DNA from: Oleiphilaceae bacterium
GTDB lineage: Bacteria; Pseudomonadota; Gammaproteobacteria; Pseudomonadales; Oleiphilaceae
Assembly (NCBI GenBank): GCA_022447365.1
Contig: JAKVBL010000003.1
Span: 248,001 to 312,000 of the forward strand
Direction of reading: 5' to 3'
DNA length: 64,000 bases
The notes under the pieces were generated by a model that was not told the DNA's origin, did not search any database, and was given only the letters and a program-made list of their open reading frames with translations. Below are positions 10,153-17,188 of this stretch, in pieces. Made by a program: the position numbers and the translations under genes. Numbering within the stretch: the first letter of the stretch is position 1; each line of letters opens with the position of its first letter.

Positions 10153-10590
10153 ATGTCTCAATTCACCCTAAAGATTCGTGTGCGCTATAACGAATGCGAT
10201 GCGCAAAATGTCGTGTTCAATGCCCGCTATGCGGATTATGCAGACCTCGCCTCAACGGAGTTTCTTCGTGCATCACTCGGGGGCTATCAAGAACTCGTGG
10301 CACGCGGATTCGAGAATCAAATTGTTAAGCTTTTAATTGAATGGAAGGCTCCGGCTCGCTTTGATGATGTATTAAATCTTAATGTGTCGGTGGGTCGTAT
10401 CGGAAATAGTTCATTTACACTTCACACAGAGTATGTTAATGCGCAAACGAATCAAGTATTAGCTACTGCCGAAGCAGTGTATGTGTTTGTTAACGCTGAA
10501 GATTTTACGAGTTGTCCAATTCCTGACTTTGTTAAATCAATGTTTGAGCATTCGAAAGATTATGGTGTGATGGACCAGTCTGGTAGCTAG
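10153..10590 (+). CDS. Acyl-CoA thioesterase, hotdog fold (4-hydroxybenzoyl-CoA thioesterase type)
   Basis: This 145-residue single hotdog-fold protein begins VRYNECDAQNVVFNARYADY, which matches the catalytic motif of the YbgC/4-hydroxybenzoyl-CoA thioesterase family, where the Asp acts on the thioester (normally D-x-x-G-V/H-x-N). The later segment WKAPARFDDVLNLNVSVGRIG fits the core beta sheet. These enzymes hydrolyse acyl-CoA thioesters in the cytoplasm; the substrate is not predictable here. The ATG at 10153 is preferred over a TTG two codons upstream. It appears to be a single-gene unit. Confidence 0.88.
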   Translation: MSQFTLKIRVRYNECDAQNVVFNARYADYADLASTEFLRASLGGYQELVARGFENQIVKLLIEWKAPARFDDVLNLNVSVGRIGNSSFTLHTEYVNAQTNQVLATAEAVYVFVNAEDFTSCPIPDFVKSMFEHSKDYGVMDQSGS

Positions 10591-10739
10591 CAAATTGTTA
10601 CACTATTATGTCAGTTGTAACGGTTTTGCAAATCATTGAAAATCTGAAAATATAGCGCGTGCATCGTGGGTGTTTCGAGAGTAACGTGCAGGTCGCCGAG
10701 TTTGGCAACACACTTTATTTATTGCAGGAGGTGTTAAGG

Positions 10740-10943
10740 ATGTTCTTCTTAATTCCGAATTCAGAAACGATAAGTAAGGATGCTGTCCCTCACTTTTGTT
10801 ATTCCGACAAAGGCGACGCTTTGGAGGATGCCAAAGCAATGTTCAATAAACTTCATCTCGACTTTTCTGTCGAAGAAGATCTGTTATCTACGACTTTCGT
10901 TAGTCCAACTGGTAGTGAGTTAGCGGTTATCATTCAACGCTAA
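10740..10943 (+). CDS. Hypothetical small protein
   Basis: A 67-residue frame with a good AGGAGG site 8 bases before ATG 10740. The frame extends upstream to a GTG at 10659, but the ribosome-binding site supports 10740. I do not recognise the product. It is soluble, mixed in charge, has no signal peptide and ends VSPTGSELAVIIQR. The translation signal suggests a real gene, with no functional clue from neighbours. Confidence 0.5.
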   Translation: MFFLIPNSETISKDAVPHFCYSDKGDALEDAKAMFNKLHLDFSVEEDLLSTTFVSPTGSELAVIIQR

Positions 10944-11310
10944 CGATGGACATGAGAGCTCCTTAGACTTGGGGCTCTTCCTAGCTTCCTTCACTTAGGC
11001 TGATTCAAGCCAGATAAATCAGTTCTGAGCTTCACTTGCTACTTACACTTCTTTGTAATTATTTTCTATCTCATTGCGGTTGATTTTCAGGGTTGGTGTG
11101 AGCAAACCATGTTTCACTGCTAACAACAATGTGATCAATTTATTTAGTTCGGTTCTAAGCGTTAATATATTTTTAATGGCCAGAATTAAATCTGAATTCA
11201 GTTTGTTGTCGCAGCAATCTGTATTTTTAAAGATCGAATAAGTTGTTAAAGACTGTAATAATATTTTTAATGAACATTTTTCAACCATTTGTTTAGCTCC
11301 AGGAGCAATC
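10944..11310. other. AT-rich intergenic region, no gene seen
   Basis: About 370 bp between the small hypothetical gene and the solute-binding-like gene. A minus-strand frame (11043-11387) runs through part of it but has no family resemblance and overlaps the start of the next gene. A weak GAGCTCC/GGGGCTC inverted repeat lies at the beginning (about 10950-10980) without a good T tract. Nothing else convincing was seen. Confidence 0.5.
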
Positions 11311-12168
11311 ATGAAAATAATAGTGATAGTGCTCTTCTTATGGATATTCTTAGTTTTTTCTGCAGAATCTGAAGAGGTTTTAGTCAATAAACCGCAGTCC
11401 GAAAACGATAGTAGATATGACTACCCTCACAAACTATTAGAAATGATCCTTAAAGAAACAACGGGGGACTACAAGCCCGCATCAGTAGCTCATTCACAGT
11501 TTGCAATGACGAGAGATAGAATGTTGTTGTCACTGATTAAAGGAGATCTGCTGCATGTTGTTGCAGAAGCTCCCAAACAAGAATGGTTGGAAAAACTACT
11601 TGTCGTTCGTATTCCTATACGAAAAGGAATCCAAGGATATCGATTATTCTTCATAAACAAAGACGACCAAGCAGTTATTGCTAAAACAAATTCATTGCAA
11701 CAATTTATGAAATTCCCAACGGGTTCAGGGGTGGGATGGTCGACAGCTAAAATAATGGAAAATGCAGGGTTCGAAGTTGTCATAGGAAATAATTATGACG
11801 GATTGTTTGATATGCTGGATAAGAAAAGATTTCTTACTTTAGGAAGAGGAGTAAATGAAATTATTTCTGAATACAATATCCAGAAAAAATTTCACCCCAA
11901 CCTAACTATTGAATCTGGGATAGCAGTTTATATTCCCCTACCCACGTACTTCTTTGTATCACCTCAGAAACCGCAGTTGGCGAAGCGCATTGAAACAGGG
12001 CTTCATAAATTAATAGAAAAAGGGAAATTCGAACAATATTTTTTGTCTTATCATGAACAAATCATTGGGGACACAAATCTTAAAAATCGGAAAGTTTACT
12101 CGATATCTAATCCAAATTTGTCTGAAGCAGATCCACTACAGGATAAAAAACTTTGGTACCGTTTTTAA
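11311..12168 (+). CDS. Secreted solute-binding-like protein (SBP_bac_3-type fold)
   Basis: This 285-residue protein has an N-terminal signal peptide (MKIIVIVLFLWIFLVFSAES) and a start supported by CCAGGAGC before the ATG. The body resembles the periplasmic amino-acid-binding-like proteins common in marine gammaproteobacteria that are not linked to ABC permeases: PIRKGIQGYRLFFI, GSGVGWSTAKIMENAGFEV, then a final helix ETGLHKLIEKGKFEQYF. No ligand can be predicted and no transporter genes are adjacent. The gene is visibly more AT-rich than its neighbours and is followed by a dead transposase, so horizontal acquisition is possible. Confidence 0.75.
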   Translation: MKIIVIVLFLWIFLVFSAESEEVLVNKPQSENDSRYDYPHKLLEMILKETTGDYKPASVAHSQFAMTRDRMLLSLIKGDLLHVVAEAPKQEWLEKLLVVRIPIRKGIQGYRLFFINKDDQAVIAKTNSLQQFMKFPTGSGVGWSTAKIMENAGFEVVIGNNYDGLFDMLDKKRFLTLGRGVNEIISEYNIQKKFHPNLTIESGIAVYIPLPTYFFVSPQKPQLAKRIETGLHKLIEKGKFEQYFLSYHEQIIGDTNLKNRKVYSISNPNLSEADPLQDKKLWYRF

Positions 12169-12291
12169 TTTACATGGTGTGAGGGAGTGCTGAGGGTATA
12201 AGGTTGGTGTTTTCTCTAGGTTCGGTAAAGCAAAAAAGGAGACAGACGGTATGGTCCTAGAAATCTAAACGTTCTCTAGTTTTCTAAAGTA

Positions 12292-12775
12292 CTATTCCTT
12301 ATAGTCCTGAGGAGACGGGCCATGATTCCGTATCGAGTTTTAGACGCCTTCGACATGATCGAAAATTTCAGCTTTCACAACGTTTCCTTTTTAGACCTTG
12401 CGCCGAAAGAGCTCTTTTTGTAGAAGCGATAAGAAACTCTCCGCTAACGTATTGTTCCGACAGTTTCCTCTGCGACTCATGCTAACTTCCAGATTATTAT
12501 CTAGTAAGGAGTCTCGCTAGTCTTTCGAAGTATATTGAGCACCTTGGCTGGAATGAATGAGCACTTTATCTTTCGATCTTCATTGTGAAACTGCCATTAA
12601 CGATGCATCAATGACTAAGTCAGATTTAGGTGAAGCCTTCATCGACCAATCAATGACTTTGCGCGAAAACAGATCGATGACAACTGCAAGATATAGCCAG
12701 CCTTGATAGGTTTGTATGTAAGTAGAATCTGTCACCCATTCCTTGTCAGGCTAATCTACTTCGGATTCTCGATTT
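12292..12775 (-). pseudogene. IS3-family transposase (integrase core) remnant
   Basis: Reading the minus strand in one frame gives recognisable IS3-type OrfB: DKEWVTDSTYIQTYQGWLYL, AVVIDLFSRKVIDWSMKAS, then KVLIHSSQGAQYTS, MSRRGNCRNNTLAESF and a terminal PSPQDYKE. At least five in-frame stop codons interrupt it. The middle catalytic Asp of the DDE triad, normally HSDQGSQY, is Ser here. No OrfA partner or clean terminal inverted repeats were found within about 250 bp on either side. It is a dead fragment that marks an old insertion between the AT-rich solute-binding-like gene and arsH. Confidence 0.85.
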
Positions 12776-13057
12776 TAATGATTGTTTTTTGTAGCACAGA
12801 ATGAAAACCTTCTCTAAGTAAACAAATTTATAATTCAGACGTTATTGAGGGGGAGAGGCTTAAGATCTTAGTAATTTGGTTATTCTTAACCATTTATAAA
12901 TTGTTGTTCAAATGTATGGAGAGTGCTTCGAATAAATCTAAACGTCAGTAACTAAATCCATATCGCCACTTTAAATTAAGCCTTCGATTATCACGCTATT
13001 GTCGAGGTCTTGTCTTATAATCTATCGTTTACTGTTTCAAGATTTATAGGGCTAGCC

Positions 13058-13783
13058 GTGAGCGATATCGATTTAACTGATCTTCCTAACCTTGTTGAAG
13101 ATTGTTTTAAAGCACCTCAACAAGATGAATTAACGGTTGCTGAGCACAGCACGCATCCTCCTAAAATTTTGCTTCTTTATGGGTCTTTAAGAGAGCGCTC
13201 ATTCAGTCGTTTAGTGGTTGAAGAAAGCGCGCGCATACTCGAAAAAATGGGCTGTGAGACTCATATTTTCGATCCATCTGGACTGCCTTTACCTGACGAT
13301 GAAGATGCCTCGCATCCTAAGGTGCAAGAACTACGCGATCTAATGACCTGGTCTGAAGGGCAGGTGTGGTGTTCGCCTGAGCGTCACGGTTCGATGACTG
13401 GCATCATGAAAGCGCAAATAGATTGGGTGCCATTGTCTCTTGGTGCAGTGCGTCCTACGCAAGGTAAAACGCTTGCGGTCATGCAGGTTGAGGGTGGTTC
13501 GCAATCTTTCAACGTTGTGAATCAACTGCGTGTGTTAGGTCGTTGGATGCGCATGATCACGATTCCAAACCAGTCTTCGGTTGCTAAAGCATGGTTAGAA
13601 TTTGATGAGACTAACCGCATGAAACCTTCAGGCTTTTATGACCGCATTGTAGATGTATGCGAAGAGCTAGTGCGTTTTACGCTACTTACGCGTGACCGAG
13701 CTGATTACTTGGTGGATCGATATTCCGAACGTAAAGAAAGTGCTGAAGAGCTAATGAGACGCGTAAATCGGAAAGTTATTTAA
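13058..13783 (+). CDS. arsH: ArsH, NADPH-dependent organoarsenical oxidase/flavoprotein
   Basis: The protein is highly similar to ArsH: an N-terminal segment [14 protein letters not shown], the FMN-binding loop [13 protein letters not shown], then [18 protein letters not shown] and the C-terminal [20 protein letters not shown]. ArsH is an FMN-dependent, NADPH-using enzyme that oxidises trivalent methylarsenicals and can reduce quinones or metal ions. The frame opens at a TTG at 13010, but family alignment puts the start near the GTG at 13058, giving about 241 residues. No arsR, arsB, arsC or acr3 gene lies nearby, so arsH is an orphan here, next to an IS remnant. Confidence 0.93.
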   Translation: MSDIDLTDLPNLVEDCFKAPQQDELTVAEHSTHPPKILLLYGSLRERSFSRLVVEESARILEKMGCETHIFDPSGLPLPDDEDASHPKVQELRDLMTWSEGQVWCSPERHGSMTGIMKAQIDWVPLSLGAVRPTQGKTLAVMQVEGGSQSFNVVNQLRVLGRWMRMITIPNQSSVAKAWLEFDETNRMKPSGFYDRIVDVCEELVRFTLLTRDRADYLVDRYSERKESAEELMRRVNRKVI

Positions 13784-13824
13784 GGAAGGTCTGATTAACT
13801 TTCGAAATCGATGGTTTTATTTGG

Positions 13825-13851
13825 AAAGGCACGCTTAAGCGTGCTTTTTTG
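13825..13851 (+). terminator. Terminator after arsH
   Basis: GCACGC/GCGTGC stem with a TTAA loop, preceded by AAA and followed by T6. It shares its stem core with the terminators near 16.1 and 17.2 kb. Confidence 0.85.
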
Positions 13852-13962
13852 TGTAAGGCGTATGAGATTCCAATCGCTGGCTATGTGAAGTATTTACGGT
13901 TTAAGCTAAAAAGAGAGTGATTAAATACGACACGTTAAAAAAACTAGCAACAGGGAAATCCC

Positions 13963-15030
13963 ATGAAAACAAAAATAATACTCTCTGCCGTCTCTCTTGC
14001 ACTGGTTGCAGGCTTGGTAATTTATTCAACGAGCAACAATACATCAACCGCACCTGAGGTTCCGGTCGCGAGTACTGAAGAACGTTTGCAAGACATGCAA
14101 GCAAAACAGACTGAAAACGTCAGAGCACTTCCAGACCACCTTAAAAAACGTGAGATGCCAGAGGCCGATGAACTGGTTATCGAACTCAGCAAACGCATGC
14201 GTGAGGAGTTCGCGAACAATATTGAGGACATTGTCGTTCAAGTACGATTGCGGGATTTGCTGATCAGCTTAGAGCAAGATTTTCCAGGGCAGGGGCGCAT
14301 GATGTTCGAACAGATCGTGCGAGCGGCGTTTCCTGAACTTGCCGATCAAATTATTGCTGCGGTCGACAAAATGGGCGATTACGAAGATTGGCTTGTTGAT
14401 AGCTACCTCGACCTTGAAGCGCTCAACGCGGTGGCCAAAGACAACACCATTTGGAATAAGCGGATTGAAATTTTTGGCGAGTCTGACGCGCGTAAAATTT
14501 GGAACGAACAGGTTGCGCAAGAAGAGCAGAGAGAGCGCAATGTAAAAGTAGTATTGAATGAATTAAGCACCGATCCAAATGTGCCAATGGAAGAGCGAAT
14601 TTATTTGGTTCAATCAGCCATGGAAGAAAATTATGGTGACACGCCCGCAGGCTTAATGATGGGTACGGCGAGTGTGACAACGCAACTTATTTTCAGAATG
14701 GATGCTGTTCAACAAGAACTAGCAGGAATGGACCCTGAGGCGCGTCAAGAGACGATCAATCAAATGCGCTTGCAGCTTGGCTTTCCTGAGGAACGAATTG
14801 CGCAGTTGGAAGAAGAAGATCAACGTCGTGATGAGCAGTGGACGAAAGGCTATGCCTATATGGAGGCGAGAACCGCACTTCTTGAGAGTTATACCGGAGA
14901 AGATTTAGAAACCGAGTTAGATATTTTGCGTCTTACGCATTTTGATGACCGTACCGCTTATTCGCTTAAGCAAGAAGAAACCATTGGAATGATGCGTTTT
15001 GACCGCCCTAGAGTGTATGGCATGAATTAA
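13963..15030 (+). CDS. Membrane-anchored helical periplasmic protein, lipase-foldase-like
   Basis: This 355-residue protein has an N-terminal uncleaved-looking membrane anchor (about residues 4-22) followed by an almost entirely helical, Glu/Gln/Arg-rich periplasmic domain. Anchor, size and helical content match the lipase secretion chaperone (Lif) architecture. The stretch LGFPEERIAQLEEEDQRRDEQW resembles the C-terminal Lif segment, in which residues after a short LFG-like turn wind round the lipase. The diagnostic Lif motif (R-x-x-F-D-Y-x-x-S-A) is not visible, so this is at most a distant relative. The next two genes encode secreted SGNH hydrolases, which makes a foldase role attractive. 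It ends in its own terminator. Confidence 0.5.
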   Translation: MKTKIILSAVSLALVAGLVIYSTSNNTSTAPEVPVASTEERLQDMQAKQTENVRALPDHLKKREMPEADELVIELSKRMREEFANNIEDIVVQVRLRDLLISLEQDFPGQGRMMFEQIVRAAFPELADQIIAAVDKMGDYEDWLVDSYLDLEALNAVAKDNTIWNKRIEIFGESDARKIWNEQVAQEEQRERNVKVVLNELSTDPNVPMEERIYLVQSAMEENYGDTPAGLMMGTASVTTQLIFRMDAVQQELAGMDPEARQETINQMRLQLGFPEERIAQLEEEDQRRDEQWTKGYAYMEARTALLESYTGEDLETELDILRLTHFDDRTAYSLKQEETIGMMRFDRPRVYGMN

Positions 15031-15051
15031 TTTATCCTGCCCTCTTTAAAG

Positions 15052-15074
15052 AACACGCGAAAGCGTGTTTTTTG
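15052..15074 (+). terminator. Terminator after the foldase-like gene
   Basis: AACACGC/GCGTGTT stem with a GAAA tetraloop followed by T4-T6, 22 bp after the stop codon. Confidence 0.8.
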
Positions 15075-15304
15075 GTTTATATCTAACGAATTTTTTGATC
15101 TGACTTAACGGATCAACTAACCTGCAAATGATTTTGTGATGAGCTTCGCATTAATAATGTAAACATGGCCATTATTGATAGGTTTGCATAAAAAGCGAAC
15201 AGATGGTTGAACTTTGTTCGTGAACTGACTCCAACTGTGAATTTTTGTTAAGTAGGATCTTCGCTCCACTTTAAATCTAAAAATAAGGAAGGTTGGAGAG
15301 AACA

Positions 15305-16045
15305 ATGACTTATCTTAAATCAGTAATAAACAAGCTTGCTAAAGCAGCAACTGTCGCTGCCGTAGCTTTCACTGTAGTAGGTTGTGTTGGTAATCCCTAT
15401 GATGAGGATGTATCAGACCGTGGTGGACGTAACGACGTAATCAGTGTGGGTGACTCGATCTTTGACTTAAATGGTGTGATTCAAGAGACTCTTGAAGCAA
15501 ACATGGGTCAAGAGTTCCGTGATTACACGCAATCAGGTGCTGAAATCACTGGCGGCCTGATCGCAACTTCAGTAACAAATCAATATCGTGATGCACGTGC
15601 AACAAATCCGAACATCAACGTTGTGTTGGCTGATGGTGGCGGTAACGACATCTTGATTCCTGCAACACTTCTTGACCCATACGGATGTCGTACTCAGTGG
15701 TACCGCTGGAGACCATCAAGTGCTTGCTACAACTTGTTGGAGGATACTGTTCTTCTTGGCATAGACCTAATGAATGAAATGGACGCTGATGGTGTTCAGG
15801 ACATCGTTTGGTTGGGTTACTACAACCTTCCACGTGGCAATAGCAACCTTAACTCTATCTTGAATACAGGTGGCGATTGGTTGAACTACGCATGTGAAAC
15901 CGCAACAACTGCAAGCTGCTCGTTCATCGATACGCGTGGCACTGTTCCAGCAAGCCAAGTTGAAAGTGATAACATTCACCCAACTCCAGCAGGTTCTGTA
16001 AACCTTGCAGGCCAAATCTGGCCAGTATTCAGCACTAAGCTATAA
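15305..16045 (+). CDS. SGNH/GDSL-type hydrolase lipoprotein, copy 1
   Basis: The product has 246 residues if translation starts at ATG 15305, behind GGAGAG. A lipoprotein signal ends at Cys27 (VVGC). SGNH-family blocks follow: GDSIFD with candidate nucleophile Ser51, a Gly in the SGAEITGG region, GGGND with Asn114, and D222-x-x-H225 in ESDNIHPTPAG. These residues form the catalytic and oxyanion set in esterases and lipases of this clan. Four cysteines (128, 141, 197, 205) probably form two disulfides, consistent with a periplasmic or surface location. A second closely related gene follows. The substrate is unknown. Confidence 0.82.
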   Translation: MTYLKSVINKLAKAATVAAVAFTVVGCVGNPYDEDVSDRGGRNDVISVGDSIFDLNGVIQETLEANMGQEFRDYTQSGAEITGGLIATSVTNQYRDARATNPNINVVLADGGGNDILIPATLLDPYGCRTQWYRWRPSSACYNLLEDTVLLGIDLMNEMDADGVQDIVWLGYYNLPRGNSNLNSILNTGGDWLNYACETATTASCSFIDTRGTVPASQVESDNIHPTPAGSVNLAGQIWPVFSTKL

Positions 16046-16057
16046 GCATTAGTGCCA

Positions 16058-16084
16058 ATCTACACGGTGCAACGTCGTGTAGAT
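16058..16084 (+). other. Perfect stem-loop upstream of the terminator
   Basis: ATCTACACG and CGTGTAGAT form a perfect 9-bp stem around a 9-base loop, between the SGNH copy 1 stop codon and its terminator. It has no T tract of its own. It could protect the mRNA 3' end or be an accessory termination hairpin; its role is not known. Confidence 0.5.
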
Positions 16085-16093
16085 TCGTTGTAG

Positions 16094-16120
16094 AAAAGCA
16101 CGCCTCGGCGTGCTTTTTTG
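16094..16120 (+). terminator. Terminator after SGNH copy 1
   Basis: AGCACGCC/GGCGTGCT stem with a two-base loop (TC), preceded by A4 and followed by T6. Confidence 0.88.
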
Positions 16121-16242
16121 TTTCATCTTTAAGTTAAACCTAAGATCGTCTTCCTAGCTTAATTCGTTATTAACCGTCTACGTTTCGTAGCCGCTTATTT
16201 TCCGTCAATGTGTTTTTTATTACGAATTTACCTTACTAGTAC

Positions 16243-16290
16243 TGGCCGACATTGTTCATGATTTGGCCTGTCATGTTCATATTTTGACCT
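16243..16290 (+). promoter_or_regulatory. Three direct repeats at exact 21-bp spacing, candidate operator
   Basis: Units start at 16243 (TGGCCGACATTGTTCATGATT, without its last base), 16264 (TGGCCTGTCATGTTCATATT) and 16285 (TGACCT). The two full units share TGGCC and TGTTCAT. A period of 21 bp equals two DNA turns, as expected for a regulator binding side by side on one face. The block lies about 90-140 bp before the start of SGNH copy 2. No such array was seen before copy 1. Direct sequence observation; the regulatory role is inferred. Confidence 0.45.
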
Positions 16291-16379
16291 CTAATTGTTA
16301 GGTCTAAATTTCTTAGTTTATTAGTATGTTGCGCGCCATATGCGAGTATGGCGACATAATAAAAAGCTTGGAGAGAACA

Positions 16380-17111
16380 ATGATAAATCTAAAAAAAGTT
16401 GTATCTAATGTAGTAAAAGCAACGGCAGCAACTGCTGTTGTATTAAGTGTTGTGGGTTGTACGGGTAGCCCATATGAAGAGCAAGTAAATGGTCGAAATG
16501 ACGTGGTGACTTTAGGTGACTCTATTTTCGATTTGAATGGTGTAATTCAAGAAACGCTAGAAGCTAATGCCGGCACACAATTTCGTGACTACACGCAGTC
16601 AGGTGCTGAATTACAAGGTGGTAGCTTGGCGCCATCTGTGTATGAGCAATATGCCGCTGCAAACAGCTTCAATGGTGATATCAATACCATTCTTATGGAT
16701 GGCGGCGGTAACGACATCTTGATCCCTGCTACACTTTTTGACCCTTACGGATGCCGCACGCAATGGTATCGTTGGAATCCTTCTCGTTCATGCAGAAACT
16801 TGATTGAAGATCAGCGTATTAACGCAGTGAACTTGTTGAATCAGATGGATGCAGATGGTGTTGCTAACGTTGTTTGGTTGGGTTACTACGAGCTTCCACG
16901 TGGCAATGCGAACTTAACGAAAGCTTTGAACATTGGTAACAATAAGCTTCGTAGCGCTTGTCAGAGTGATTCTGTAGCGAGCTGCCAGTTCGTTGATCCA
17001 CGAGGCACTGTTCCAGCGAGCCAAGTTGAGAGTGATGACATTCACCCAACACCAGAAGGTTCAGTGAACCTTGCAGGACAAATTGAGCCAGTATTGTTCC
17101 CACTTCTATGA
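16380..17111 (+). CDS. SGNH/GDSL-type hydrolase lipoprotein, copy 2
   Basis: The product has 243 residues from ATG 16380 and is a tandem paralogue of the preceding gene. Even the 16 bases around the start (TTGGAGAGAACAATGA) are identical in both. The lipoprotein signal ends at Cys27. Catalytic blocks are GDSIFD (Ser48), GGGND (Asn111) and D219-x-x-H222 in ESDDIHPTPEG. The DPYGCRTQWYRW segment and the paired cysteines are shared with copy 1. The proteins differ mainly in the signal peptide, in the region after SGAE and at the C-terminus. Each copy has its own upstream region and terminator, so they can be regulated separately. Function is probably extracytoplasmic esterase or lipase. Confidence 0.82.
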   Translation: MINLKKVVSNVVKATAATAVVLSVVGCTGSPYEEQVNGRNDVVTLGDSIFDLNGVIQETLEANAGTQFRDYTQSGAELQGGSLAPSVYEQYAAANSFNGDINTILMDGGGNDILIPATLFDPYGCRTQWYRWNPSRSCRNLIEDQRINAVNLLNQMDADGVANVVWLGYYELPRGNANLTKALNIGNNKLRSACQSDSVASCQFVDPRGTVPASQVESDDIHPTPEGSVNLAGQIEPVLFPLL

Positions 17112-17156
17112 TAAGAAGTTGAGTCTGGCTTACGGCTAGATCGGTTTAATGTCGAA

Positions 17157-17187
17157 ATAAAAAGCACGCCCTAGGCGTGCTTTTTTG
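17157..17187. terminator. Bidirectional terminator between SGNH copy 2 and the penicillin-acylase gene
   Basis: AAGCACGCC/GGCGTGCTT stem with a CTA loop, flanked by an A tract and T6, between two convergent genes. It is a near copy of the terminator at 16094. Confidence 0.88.
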
Positions 17188-17188
17188 T

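Noticed and set aside
11043..11387. Minus-strand frame of 114 codons before the solute-binding-like gene
   Set aside because: Overlaps the start of a well-supported gene; low-complexity AT-rich translation.
12190..13009. A complete IS element with terminal inverted repeats
   Set aside because: Only a stop-ridden OrfB-type core could be recognised; no OrfA, clean ends or target duplication found.
13010..13058. Extra 16 N-terminal codons of ArsH from TTG 13010
   Set aside because: The extension has no similarity to ArsH N-termini; the GTG at 13058 fits better.
16243..16290. 21-bp repeats as a short CRISPR array
   Set aside because: No spacers: the units follow each other directly and differ in sequence; no cas gene nearby.
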